Counted from the first letter of the stretch, positions 1 to 6,005 are shown. The stretch: DNA of 7,723 nt from an uncultured Bacteroidales bacterium (GCA_937915475.1 CALGIR010000015.1:1-7723); one strand, 5' to 3'. A program made the numbers and translations. Notes: a model not told the origin generated them from the letters alone.

Positions 1-566
1 AGATCAAAGCGTCTGGGACCAAAATTACCGAACATCAATGAATAGTCCAGAAATACGTTAACAAGAACCATCACCACAGTAGTAAGGGTTATTACCCTAG
101 TCCGACCAATGCCCACATAAAAGGCCCGAAACAAGAAGTTAGTATGCGCAAAGAAAATGCCCCAGATGCGATAATTGATAAACTCTCTACTAGCACTAAC
201 AATACTTTCTGAATTAACGATGTACATCAACAGCTGGTTTCCGAAAAGTTTAACCAACAAGAAAATAATCAGCGCCAACGCCATCAAAAAAAGGAAACCG
301 TGCTCAATGGTTCTACCTATGGGCCTGTACTGTGCTTCGCCATTTCTACGTGCAACAACAATTTGGGTACCTACCCCAAATCCCCAGCCAAGCATTATTA
401 GGGTCATGTAAAAAAGTCCCCCAATAGCACCTCCTCCCAAAGCGGTCTCACCCAGGTTACCCAAAAAGGCGGTATCGGTTACGTTTATCACATTTTGTGC
501 AACGCTTCCAATAATAATTGGGTATGCAATGCTCCACACCTTGGAGTATGTAATAGATGTTTTCAA
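1..566 (-). CDS. MATE-family multidrug/cation antiporter, N-terminal part (runs off the left edge)
   Basis: Read on the minus strand, 188 codons are open to the window edge and give a hydrophobic protein. It has the N-terminal pattern of the MATE family: an AYPIIIGSVAQNVINVTDT stretch (residues about 14-32), then AFLGNLG and a glycine-rich segment leading into the second membrane helix. About five membrane segments are visible; full-length MATE proteins have twelve and about 450 residues, so more than half lies outside the window. These inner-membrane proteins export drugs or metabolites in exchange for Na+ or H+. No ATG precedes the conserved region: an in-frame TAA lies at 588-590 and the first ATG is codon 54, already past helix 1. 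The only sensible start is TTG at 566-564, with a promoter-like -7 box about 34 bases upstream. It is transcribed away from the other genes, so it is not part of their operon. The family call is firm; the substrate is unknown. Confidence 0.92.
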   Translation of the reverse strand, partial: MKTSITYSKVWSIAYPIIIGSVAQNVINVTDTAFLGNLGETALGGGAIGGLFYMTLIMLGWGFGVGTQIVVARRNGEAQYRPIGRTIEHGFLFLMALALIIFLLVKLFGNQLLMYIVNSESIVSASREFINYRIWGIFFAHTNFLFRAFYVGIGRTRVITLTTVVMVLVNVFLDYSLMFGNFGPRRFD

Positions 567-599
567 TAGAGATTGATTGGTTTCCTTTTAAACAGCCTG

Positions 600-607
600 C
601 AAAAGTA
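600..607 (-). promoter_or_regulatory. Bacteroidota-type -7 box for the MATE gene
   Basis: On the minus strand these bases read TACTTTTG, an exact match to the Bacteroidota -7 consensus TAnnTTTG. Transcription would begin about 7 bases downstream, leaving a leader of roughly 25-30 bases before the TTG start at 566. No convincing TTTG -33 box is visible at the usual spacing. The placement supports the non-ATG start. Confidence 0.5.
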
Positions 608-651
608 GAAAAGATTTGCATTACTACCATCTAAATAAACATTCAATATTG

Positions 652-682
652 TTTGAAAAAAGCCGTTAAGTGACTACTTTCA
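652..682 (+). promoter_or_regulatory. Candidate promoter facing the symporter remnant
   Basis: TTTG at 652-655 is followed after 19 bases by TACTTTCA at 675-682, which matches TAnnTTTG at five of the six fixed positions if TTTG is relaxed at its last two bases. The spacing is typical of Bacteroidota promoters. It would give a leader of about 60 bases ahead of 752 and could also feed the lipoprotein-ABC cluster. With the minus-strand box at 600-607 it forms a divergent promoter pair. Confidence 0.35.
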
Positions 683-751
683 ACGCGAAATTAATTCTAT
701 GTTATATTATTCTAGCAAATCTACCAGAAAGCACCATTTAAGGTACTAATT

Positions 752-1003
752 ATGATTGCCATAGATTGGATTATTATTGGTCTCTGTCTCGCTGTGAGTC
801 TTACCACAGGCTCCTCCGTGAGTAAAGGAGGTCGAAGCACAAGCAATTTCTTTTTAAGCGGTGGAAAACCGCTTTGGTGCTTGGTAAACGCGAGCAGCAA
901 GCTCTTGATTGTATCAGCTATTGAGGCGCAAGTAATCATTGGGTTATTGCAAAAACATGATTGGAATAAATTTATGAAACAACAGATAAGTATACCTGTT
1001 TAA
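752..1003 (+). pseudogene. Truncated N-terminus of a sodium:solute symporter (SSS family)
   Basis: The 83-codon frame begins MIAIDWIIIGLCLAVSL, a first membrane helix, followed by a basic turn and STSNFFLSGGKPLWCL. That order (a helix opening on I-DW, then S-T-x-x-FFL-x-G-x-x-x-x-W) is the hallmark N-terminus of SSS-family transporters, where the usual motif is FFLGGRxxPWW. The next residues, to about position 70, can be aligned to the second helix without gaps but have lost several usual positions. The frame then ends, whereas family members have 450-600 residues. No continuation is seen in any frame before the lipoprotein gene at 1081. The 3' end sits inside an inverted repeat (977-1020). 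The best reading is a 5' remnant left by a deletion, with its promoter possibly retained. A genuine small membrane protein cannot be excluded. Confidence 0.55.
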
Positions 1004-1020
1004 TTGATAGGCTGTTGTTT
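977..1020 (+). repeat. Inverted repeat across the end of the symporter remnant
   Basis: AAACAACAG (977-985) and CTGTTGTTT (1012-1020) are perfect 9-base inverted copies separated by 26 bases, and they straddle the TAA at 1001-1003. The loop is long and no T-run follows directly, although a T-rich stretch starts at 1035. It could be a weak terminator, a scar or a binding site; chance is also possible. Confidence 0.35.
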
Positions 1021-1080
1021 GCTTTGAAGTGTCACTTTTTTTATTTTACTTGCATTAAATTTTATTAAAAAAATAAATAA

Positions 1081-1989
1081 ATGCCATCTTATCAGAATAC
1101 CAGAAAGATATGCTTCCTTTTACTATCCATATTATCCCTTCTTGTTTGGTCTTGTAAATCGGGAACAAACACAAAGCAGTCCAATTCAAAAAGAGAATCC
1201 TATGAGCTTGATACAGTCTCTTTCCTAATACAATACGATGGTTCTCTTTTTGCCATGCCATCGCCCTACCAAGTTGCCCAGCTAATTAAATCGAACAACA
1301 TTCCTTTCAATGAATCTATTCTTAACAATCCCGAAAATGCTAAACGATACAATACCAATTTCAAAAAAGCCTTAAACTTTGGTGTTTATGGTACTAATCT
1401 TAGCTATCTCAACATTTACAATCGAACACCCGAGTCAATTGCCTACCTTAACGTGCTAAAGAAACTGTCGGAAGAACTTGGTATTAATTCTGCTTTCGAT
1501 GCAGAACTCTTTAAAAAAATTGAGAGCAACATTAGCAATCAAGACTCACTCCTAATCATACTTAGCAGTTCATACCGAAGAGTAGACGGCTTTTTGCGTG
1601 AGAATGACAGAAGCGATGTGGGTTCACTTATACTTGCTGGCGGATGGGTTGAAAGTCTCTATCTGCTAACCACAATAGCCAAGTCGTCATCCAATAGAGA
1701 AACTATTAACAGAATTGGAGAGCAAAAGCATCCGCTTGATAATTTAATCGAGGTGCTCTCGCCGCTTTACTATAAATCGAAAGAGTACACAGTGCTTATT
1801 GATAATTTAATCGATTTAGCCTACGAGTTTGATGGGATTATCTATTCATACTCTTACAAAGAACCAATAATTGATGAAGAGAATAAGTTAACATATATTA
1901 ATAGCCAATCCCGCGTTATTATGTCAGAGTATCATCTTGATATAATTAGCCAAAAGATAGAAGATATAAGAAATTTGATAATTGAGTAA
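1081..1989 (+). CDS. Uncharacterised lipoprotein, first gene of the ABC cluster
   Basis: The 302-residue protein opens with a basic stretch, a hydrophobic helix (residues 10-23) and a lipobox-like LLVWSC. Cys25 is the likely lipidated residue, followed by KSG and a polar Ser/Asn/Lys linker to about 40. It should be anchored in the envelope; whether it reaches the outer membrane or the cell surface cannot be decided. The rest looks mostly alpha-helical with no recognised domain or catalytic motif. Near residues 219-246 a short motif recurs (LDNLIEV and IDNLIDL, 21 residues apart), hinting at a helical repeat. The ATG follows an A-rich stretch typical of Bacteroidota starts. TTTG at 1023-1026 and TATTTTAC at 1042-1049 are only a poor promoter. 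The next gene follows after 28 bases, so co-transcription with the secreted protein and ABC transporter is likely. I infer a partner or accessory role for that transporter. Confidence 0.85.
   Translation: MPSYQNTRKICFLLLSILSLLVWSCKSGTNTKQSNSKRESYELDTVSFLIQYDGSLFAMPSPYQVAQLIKSNNIPFNESILNNPENAKRYNTNFKKALNFGVYGTNLSYLNIYNRTPESIAYLNVLKKLSEELGINSAFDAELFKKIESNISNQDSLLIILSSSYRRVDGFLRENDRSDVGSLILAGGWVESLYLLTTIAKSSSNRETINRIGEQKHPLDNLIEVLSPLYYKSKEYTVLIDNLIDLAYEFDGIIYSYSYKEPIIDEENKLTYINSQSRVIMSEYHLDIISQKIEDIRNLIIE
1736..1814 (+). repeat. In-frame 16-base direct repeat inside the lipoprotein gene
   Basis: TTGATAATTTAATCGA occurs identically at 1736-1751 and 1799-1814, exactly 63 bases (21 codons) apart and in the same frame. 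The copies encode LDNLIE and IDNLID. This could be a recent internal duplication or a codon-level trace of a helical repeat. Confidence 0.7.
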
Positions 1990-2017
1990 GAAATTTTGAT
2001 AACACCCTATTTTAACA

Positions 2018-2443
2018 ATGAAAAGAAAAATCTTTAAAGTTGCCCTAGGCATTGTTGCCATTTTTGTAATTGGGCACAATGCTAATGCACAACTATTTCA
2101 GTTACAAAATATCTGCTCGCTCTACTTCTCTCCCGATTACATATCTGACGGACAAGAATACTTTGCACAGCTTAAACCCGATGAAAAAGTTGAATTTAGG
2201 ACTACATTTTTCGGCGATAACACCTATCGAATTGTGGCATGCACTAATTTAAGAAAAAGCACTTTGGTTTTTTCGGTTTTCGATACCGAAAAAAACCTAC
2301 TATTTACAAATGCAAACTACGATTACACACCATACTGGGATTTTAAATTTTCATCAACAGTTACATGCATTATTCAAGTAGATGTTGAATCGGAAAAGTT
2401 TGCTCCAGGGCACATTATGCTACTTATTGGTTACAAGCCATAG
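2018..2443 (+). CDS. Small secreted protein, probable beta-sandwich, second gene of the ABC cluster
   Basis: The 141-residue protein has a clear signal peptide: MKRK, a hydrophobic core (residues 7-19) and an ANA|Q cleavage site after residue 24. The mature part of about 117 residues has no membrane helix and a strand-rich pattern. A VEFRTTFFGDNTYRIVAC segment is followed by LVFSVFDTEKNLLF, a WDFKF strand, and a final GHIMLLIGYKP. This order recalls bacterial PPC-type (prepeptidase C-terminal) beta-sandwiches, in which a G-x-x-Y-x-I strand, a D-x-x-G/N-x-x-L hairpin and a closing G-x-x-x-L-x-I strand recur; the likeness is by eye only. Cysteines at 33, 75 and 117 could form a disulfide. It lies 28 bases after the lipoprotein gene and 33 bases before the ABC transporter, so all three are probably one operon. 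The binding partner or ligand is unknown. Confidence 0.85.
   Translation: MKRKIFKVALGIVAIFVIGHNANAQLFQLQNICSLYFSPDYISDGQEYFAQLKPDEKVEFRTTFFGDNTYRIVACTNLRKSTLVFSVFDTEKNLLFTNANYDYTPYWDFKFSSTVTCIIQVDVESEKFAPGHIMLLIGYKP
2266..2297 (+). repeat. Hairpin-forming inverted repeat inside the small secreted-protein gene
   Basis: GGTTTTTTCGG (2266-2276) pairs with CCGAAAAAAACC (2286-2297), with one extra A on the right arm; T2277 and A2285 can extend the stem. The loop is about seven bases. It lies wholly within coding sequence for FSVFDTEKN. Confidence 0.6.
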
Positions 2444-2476
2444 AAATCCCTGAAATAATTTCTTAAAACTTAACCC

Positions 2477-5400
2477 ATGAGCGAATCAATTCTTAAGGCC
2501 TTAATGCAGTTGTTTGCAATAATTGGGCACTCCGAAACCGAACAGGAAGAGCAGCATAAGGAAGGTAAGTCTGATAGGCGTTCCGTTGTTGAATCATTCC
2601 TGAAGCAACAGCTCAATCAGGAACTTGTTAGAGAGTACCTAAAAGTTTTCGACTACTACTACGAGCTTTATCAAGAAAAACAAAGCGAGAAAAGCCTTAC
2701 AAAGAAGCGTACCTCATCGAGTTCCGTTAGAGTACTTAAAATTTGTACTCATATAAACGAAGAACTTACACAGCAGCAAAAGGTAGTGGTAGTGGTGAGA
2801 TTACTTGAGTTTGTAAGAACGAACGATGGAACAATTACCGCGCAAGAGATGGCCTTTATATCTACAGTTGCAGAAACGTTCTTCATCCCCGATAATGAGT
2901 TCAACCGTATCCATAAATATGTTATTGACAGCTTAACCAGCTTGCCAGACTACGACAATGTACTGGTTATCAACGACAAGAAAAACCTTCACTCTAAGGA
3001 CATTAGGCATATACAACTACCCTCTCTCCGTGGAGAGATTAAAATTATTTGGGTTGAATTTGCCAACATCTATTTCCTTAGATACTGCGGCGACGAGGAA
3101 CTTTATTTAAATGGTCATTTACTCCATGCAGACAAAATATTTGTTCTTAATGCAGGTTCTTCAATCCGTAACCCAAAACTCACTCCGGTATACTATAGCG
3201 ACATCGTAGCACTTTTTACTCTGGATAAAATAAAAGAAAAGATTCTACTTGAGGTTGAGGATGCTAACTTCAGATTTAAAGGGGGTAAATTTGGATTACA
3301 AAAAATGAGTTTTGCCTTTGAATCAGGCCATTTGGTGGGAATTATGGGTGCATCGGGTTCAGGGAAGACGACTCTACTAAATATGCTAAGCGGTTCAGAA
3401 ACACCTAATAGCGGAAGCGTACGCATTAACGGAACCGATATTCATAGACAAGCTGAAGAGATTGAGGGCTTAATTGGATTTGTTTCGCAAGATGACCTGC
3501 TCATCGAAGAGCTCTCCGTTTTTCAAAACCTTTACTACAACGCAAAACTATGCTTCGATAACTATACGGAGACACAAATACTAAAGGCTGTTAACGACAT
3601 GTTGCTTAGCCTTGGTTTACACGAGATAAAGGATATGGTAGTGGGTTCGCCGCTGAACAAAAAGATAAGCGGTGGGCAACGCAAAAGGTTAAATATTGCA
3701 CTTGAACTAATCCGTGAACCTGCAATCCTCTTCCTGGACGAGCCCACCAGCGGATTAAGTTCACGCGACTCTGAAAACATTCTCGACCTGCTTAAAGAGT
3801 TAACCTTTAAAGGAAAACTTGTTTTTGTTGTAATTCATCAACCCTCATCGGATATTTTCAAGATGTTTAACAAGCTGCTAATACTTGATACAGGCGGCTA
3901 CCTAATATACAATGGTGACCCAATTGAGTCAATTATCTACTTTAAATCGAAAGTGCAGCACGCAAACTGGAACGAGAGTGAGTGCAACGCCTGCGGTAAT
4001 GTTAACCCCGAACAGGTTTTTAATATAGTAGAAGCTAGAGTGCTGGATGAATACGGAAACCCTACTCGCTCACGCAAAACCAGTCCTACAGAGTGGTACG
4101 AATATTATAACGAGATTGACCTAAACGAGGAGAAGGATTACGATACCCCAGATGAGCTACCCAGCAACCCCTTTAAAATCCCTAAATGGCTTAAGCAGCT
4201 GCGCGTTTTTATTGAACGCGATGTGCTAAGCAAACTGGCCAACACACAGTACTTGATTATCAATTTATTAGAAGCCCCTGTGCTCGCATTCCTTTTATCG
4301 TATATTATCAAGTACCACAACGTTGATGCAGCCAATGTTTACGGCTATACCTTAATGGACAATAGCAATCTTCCTGTTTACCTTTTCATGTCGGTTATAG
4401 TAGCATTCTTTGTAGGACTTACCGTTAGTGCCGAAGAAATTATAAAGGATAGAAGAATTAAAAAGCGTGAGAGTTTTCTCAACCTCAGCTGGAGCAGCTA
4501 CTTAATGTCGAAAGTATTAATACTCCTTGTACTCTCCGCAATTCAAGCCTTAGCATTTGTGCTTATTGGGAATACCATACTAGAGATAAAGGGCATGTAC
4601 TTTGAATACTGGCTTGTACTATTTAGTACTTGGGTATCGGCCAATATGCTAGGTTTACTAATTTCTGATAGTTTCAAAACCGTTGTCACAATCTACATAC
4701 TAATACCATTTCTGGTTATCCCACAGATTATTTTGAGCGGGATAATTGTTAAGTTTGAAAAACTAAACCCCACAGTCTCATCTCCCAGTAGTATTCCTGC
4801 TTACGGCGAAATTATTGTTGCACGATGGGCATACGAAGCACTTGCCGTAAATCAGTTTATCAACAATAAATATCAAAAGCCTTTCTATTATTACGATGAG
4901 GCCATGAGCATATCGGATTACAAGCGGAACTATTGGCTCAGAACGCTTGAGAATAAAGTATCAATATGCGAGAGAAACATCAATAATCTTCCAAAACGCA
5001 ATGAGGTTGAGTCGGCCCTAGCGGTTATAAAAAACGAACTTATTGATGAAGCAATCAGCGTTTCTGGGTCGCAGTTCCCTTTCAAATACATTAATCAGCT
5101 TAACTACAGTGATATTAGCCCTAACCTACTAGACGAGCTTAAAAACCATCTTGAGCACCTACGGCTCTACTACGTGAGGCTATACAATAAGGCTAGCTAC
5201 AAAAAGGATAGTTTAATCTCATCGAAACAGGCCAGTGAAGAAGAACGCGAGGCCTTCCTAAAGATGAAGAGGGACTACTACAATGAAACCTTAGCTGAAT
5301 TTGTGCGAAATTCCACTGAAGTTGAACGAATTATTGAATACAAGGATAACCTCATTCAGAAGATTGACCCAATTTACCTAGTACCCAAAAATCATTATAT

Positions 5401-5584
5401 TAGGGCACACTTTTATGCTCCTGTAAAAAATGTTTTCGGGATTTACTTTAGTACATTTTGGGTAAATATTATAGTAATTTGGCTCACAACCATACTTCTA
5501 TATGTTGCCCTATACTACCGATTACTTAAGCGTTTCCTCGACTTTTTGGAGAATATACCCAATAAAGGAAAACTGGATGATTAG
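2477..5584 (+). CDS. Fused ABC transporter: TerB-like and FHA-like regions, ABCG-type ATPase, ABC-2 membrane domain
   Basis: This is a 1035-residue half- or full-size exporter of ABCG architecture (ATPase before membrane domain). Residues about 85-155 form a helical segment resembling TerB/tellurite-resistance domains. Residues about 165-245 form a strand-rich stretch with YLNGHLL and NAGSSI, like a degenerate FHA fold. The ATPase spans about 256-490: Walker A GASGSGKTT (291-299), Q-loop Gln338, signature SGGQRKR (398-404), Walker B ILFLDEP (417-423) and His454. All core residues are present, but the D-loop reads SGLSS rather than the usual SGLDS. A linker carries CNAC (503-506). Membrane helices fall near 592-612, 632-652, 677-698, 708-729, 735-758 and 993-1014. 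Between helices 5 and 6 lies a charged, largely helical loop of about 230 residues, far longer than in most ABCG proteins and expected to be outside the membrane. It is encoded 33 bases after a secreted protein and a lipoprotein, its likely partners. The ATPase class is certain; the substrate is unknown. Confidence 0.95.
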   Translation: MSESILKALMQLFAIIGHSETEQEEQHKEGKSDRRSVVESFLKQQLNQELVREYLKVFDYYYELYQEKQSEKSLTKKRTSSSSVRVLKICTHINEELTQQQKVVVVVRLLEFVRTNDGTITAQEMAFISTVAETFFIPDNEFNRIHKYVIDSLTSLPDYDNVLVINDKKNLHSKDIRHIQLPSLRGEIKIIWVEFANIYFLRYCGDEELYLNGHLLHADKIFVLNAGSSIRNPKLTPVYYSDIVALFTLDKIKEKILLEVEDANFRFKGGKFGLQKMSFAFESGHLVGIMGASGSGKTTLLNMLSGSETPNSGSVRINGTDIHRQAEEIEGLIGFVSQDDLLIEELSVFQNLYYNAKLCFDNYTETQILKAVNDMLLSLGLHEIKDMVVGSPLNKKISGGQRKRLNIALELIREPAILFLDEPTSGLSSRDSENILDLLKELTFKGKLVFVVIHQPSSDIFKMFNKLLILDTGGYLIYNGDPIESIIYFKSKVQHANWNESECNACGNVNPEQVFNIVEARVLDEYGNPTRSRKTSPTEWYEYYNEIDLNEEKDYDTPDELPSNPFKIPKWLKQLRVFIERDVLSKLANTQYLIINLLEAPVLAFLLSYIIKYHNVDAANVYGYTLMDNSNLPVYLFMSVIVAFFVGLTVSAEEIIKDRRIKKRESFLNLSWSSYLMSKVLILLVLSAIQALAFVLIGNTILEIKGMYFEYWLVLFSTWVSANMLGLLISDSFKTVVTIYILIPFLVIPQIILSGIIVKFEKLNPTVSSPSSIPAYGEIIVARWAYEALAVNQFINNKYQKPFYYYDEAMSISDYKRNYWLRTLENKVSICERNINNLPKRNEVESALAVIKNELIDEAISVSGSQFPFKYINQLNYSDISPNLLDELKNHLEHLRLYYVRLYNKASYKKDSLISSKQASEEEREAFLKMKRDYYNETLAEFVRNSTEVERIIEYKDNLIQKIDPIYLVPKNHYIRAHFYAPVKNVFGIYFSTFWVNIIVIWLTTILLYVALYYRLLKRFLDFLENIPNKGKLDD

Positions 5585-5618
5585 ACATATGTCTAATCAT
5601 CCAATTCTCCCGTTTTCC
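5567..5618 (+). terminator. Perfect 30-base palindrome at the end of the ABC cluster, possible terminator
   Basis: Bases 5574-5603 are a perfect palindrome centred on ACATATGT, with 15 bases per arm, and they include the TAG stop at 5582-5584 and the last two Asp codons. Directly outside it, GGAAAAC (5567-5573) is complementary to GTTTTCC (5612-5618), separated on the right by an unpaired ATTCTCCC, so the RNA could fold into a two-part stem of about 22 pairs. No strong T-run follows, so classical intrinsic termination is uncertain. Transcript-end protection or a DNA-binding dyad are alternatives. Confidence 0.5.
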
Positions 5619-5688
5619 GCTATAAATCAGCCCTTTTAATTACAGCAACTGCTCCATTAACTCCTTTATTTCCTGGTTTTGCACCTCG

Positions 5689-5713
5689 CTCGCGCGGATT
5701 TGCAATCCGTGCG
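5689..5713. repeat. REP-like palindrome, copy A
   Basis: CGCGCGGATT (5691-5700) and AATCCGTGCG (5704-5713) pair over 10 bases, with one G·T pair, around a TGC loop. The GGATTTGCAATCC core looks like short palindromes I associate with dispersed REP/RAYT-type repeats in Bacteroidota, though I cannot count copies here. A second, diverged copy starts 63 bases downstream. Confidence 0.55.
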
Positions 5714-5751
5714 ATTTTACTATGTTTGAGAAAAATGATTTAAACGTCCAA

Positions 5752-5783
5752 CTTGTGCAGATTTGTAATCCGCTCCCGCACAA
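5752..5783. repeat. REP-like palindrome, diverged copy B
   Basis: Over 21 bases (5752-5772) this copy matches copy A (5689-5709) at 17 positions; all four differences are transitions. The inner stem GATT-TGT-AATC is kept, but an A/C mismatch (5759/5771) breaks the lower stem. An outer pair TTGTGC (5753-5758) and GCACAA (5778-5783) could form an alternative fold. Confidence 0.5.
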
Positions 5784-5944
5784 CTCCCATCGCATGGAAA
5801 CCAAGCAAAGTAAATTACTACATTTGCTTAAACCTTACGATTCAATCGTGCGGCAACAAAGGTTCAGAACCCTGCAAAGAGTTGGTTTTCCGAAGCAACT
5901 AAACGATATTAAATCATTCCAAATAAATAATTCATATTTCGTTA

Positions 5945-5969
5945 CCTTGCAAACTTTAGTTTACCAAGG
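5945..5969 (+). repeat. Bulged inverted repeat upstream of the radical SAM gene
   Basis: CCTTG-C-AAACT (5945-5955) is complementary to AGTTT-AC-CAAGG (5958-5969), giving ten pairs with a small internal loop and a two-base turn. It lies directly upstream of the candidate promoter for the gene at 6006 and could be an operator or chance structure. Confidence 0.35.
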
Positions 5970-5973
5970 ACAA

Positions 5974-5981
5974 TACGTTTA
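5974..5981 (+). promoter_or_regulatory. Possible -7 box for the radical SAM gene
   Basis: TACGTTTA matches the Bacteroidota -7 consensus TAnnTTTG except at the last base. Transcription would start near 5988, giving a leader of about 18 bases to the ATG at 6006. The nearest TTG upstream (5947-5949) is 24 bases away, rather far for a -33 box, so the call is weak. Confidence 0.3.
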
Positions 5982-6005
5982 CATTGCTACTATATATATC
6001 AGATA

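Larger units (their letters stand above)
5604..6005. other. Intergenic region of about 400 bases with REP-like elements and no convincing gene
   Basis: It holds the outer arm of the hairpin after the ABC gene, two diverged palindromic elements (5689-5713 and 5752-5783), a bulged inverted repeat (5945-5969) and a possible promoter (5974-5981) for the radical SAM gene. A 94-codon plus-strand frame (5722-6006) and a 51-codon minus-strand frame (5795-5640) both read through the palindromic elements and resemble no family I know. I do not annotate either as a gene. Confidence 0.6.

Noticed and set aside
175..411. A 78-codon plus-strand frame over the left part of the window.
   Set aside because: The opposite strand encodes clear MATE membrane segments; this frame is its antisense shadow.
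721..939. A 72-codon minus-strand frame opposite the symporter remnant.
   Set aside because: It lies antisense to a frame with a recognisable SSS signature, and its peptide shows no domain or signal.
1023..1049. TTTG and TATTTTAC as a promoter directly ahead of the lipoprotein gene.
   Set aside because: The spacer is only 15 bases and the second box matches the -7 consensus poorly; it is not strong enough to list as a feature.
5585..6005. CRISPR array suggested by two similar palindromic units with a regular interval.
   Set aside because: There are only two copies, strongly diverged, with repeat-through coding frames and no cas genes; REP-like elements explain them better.
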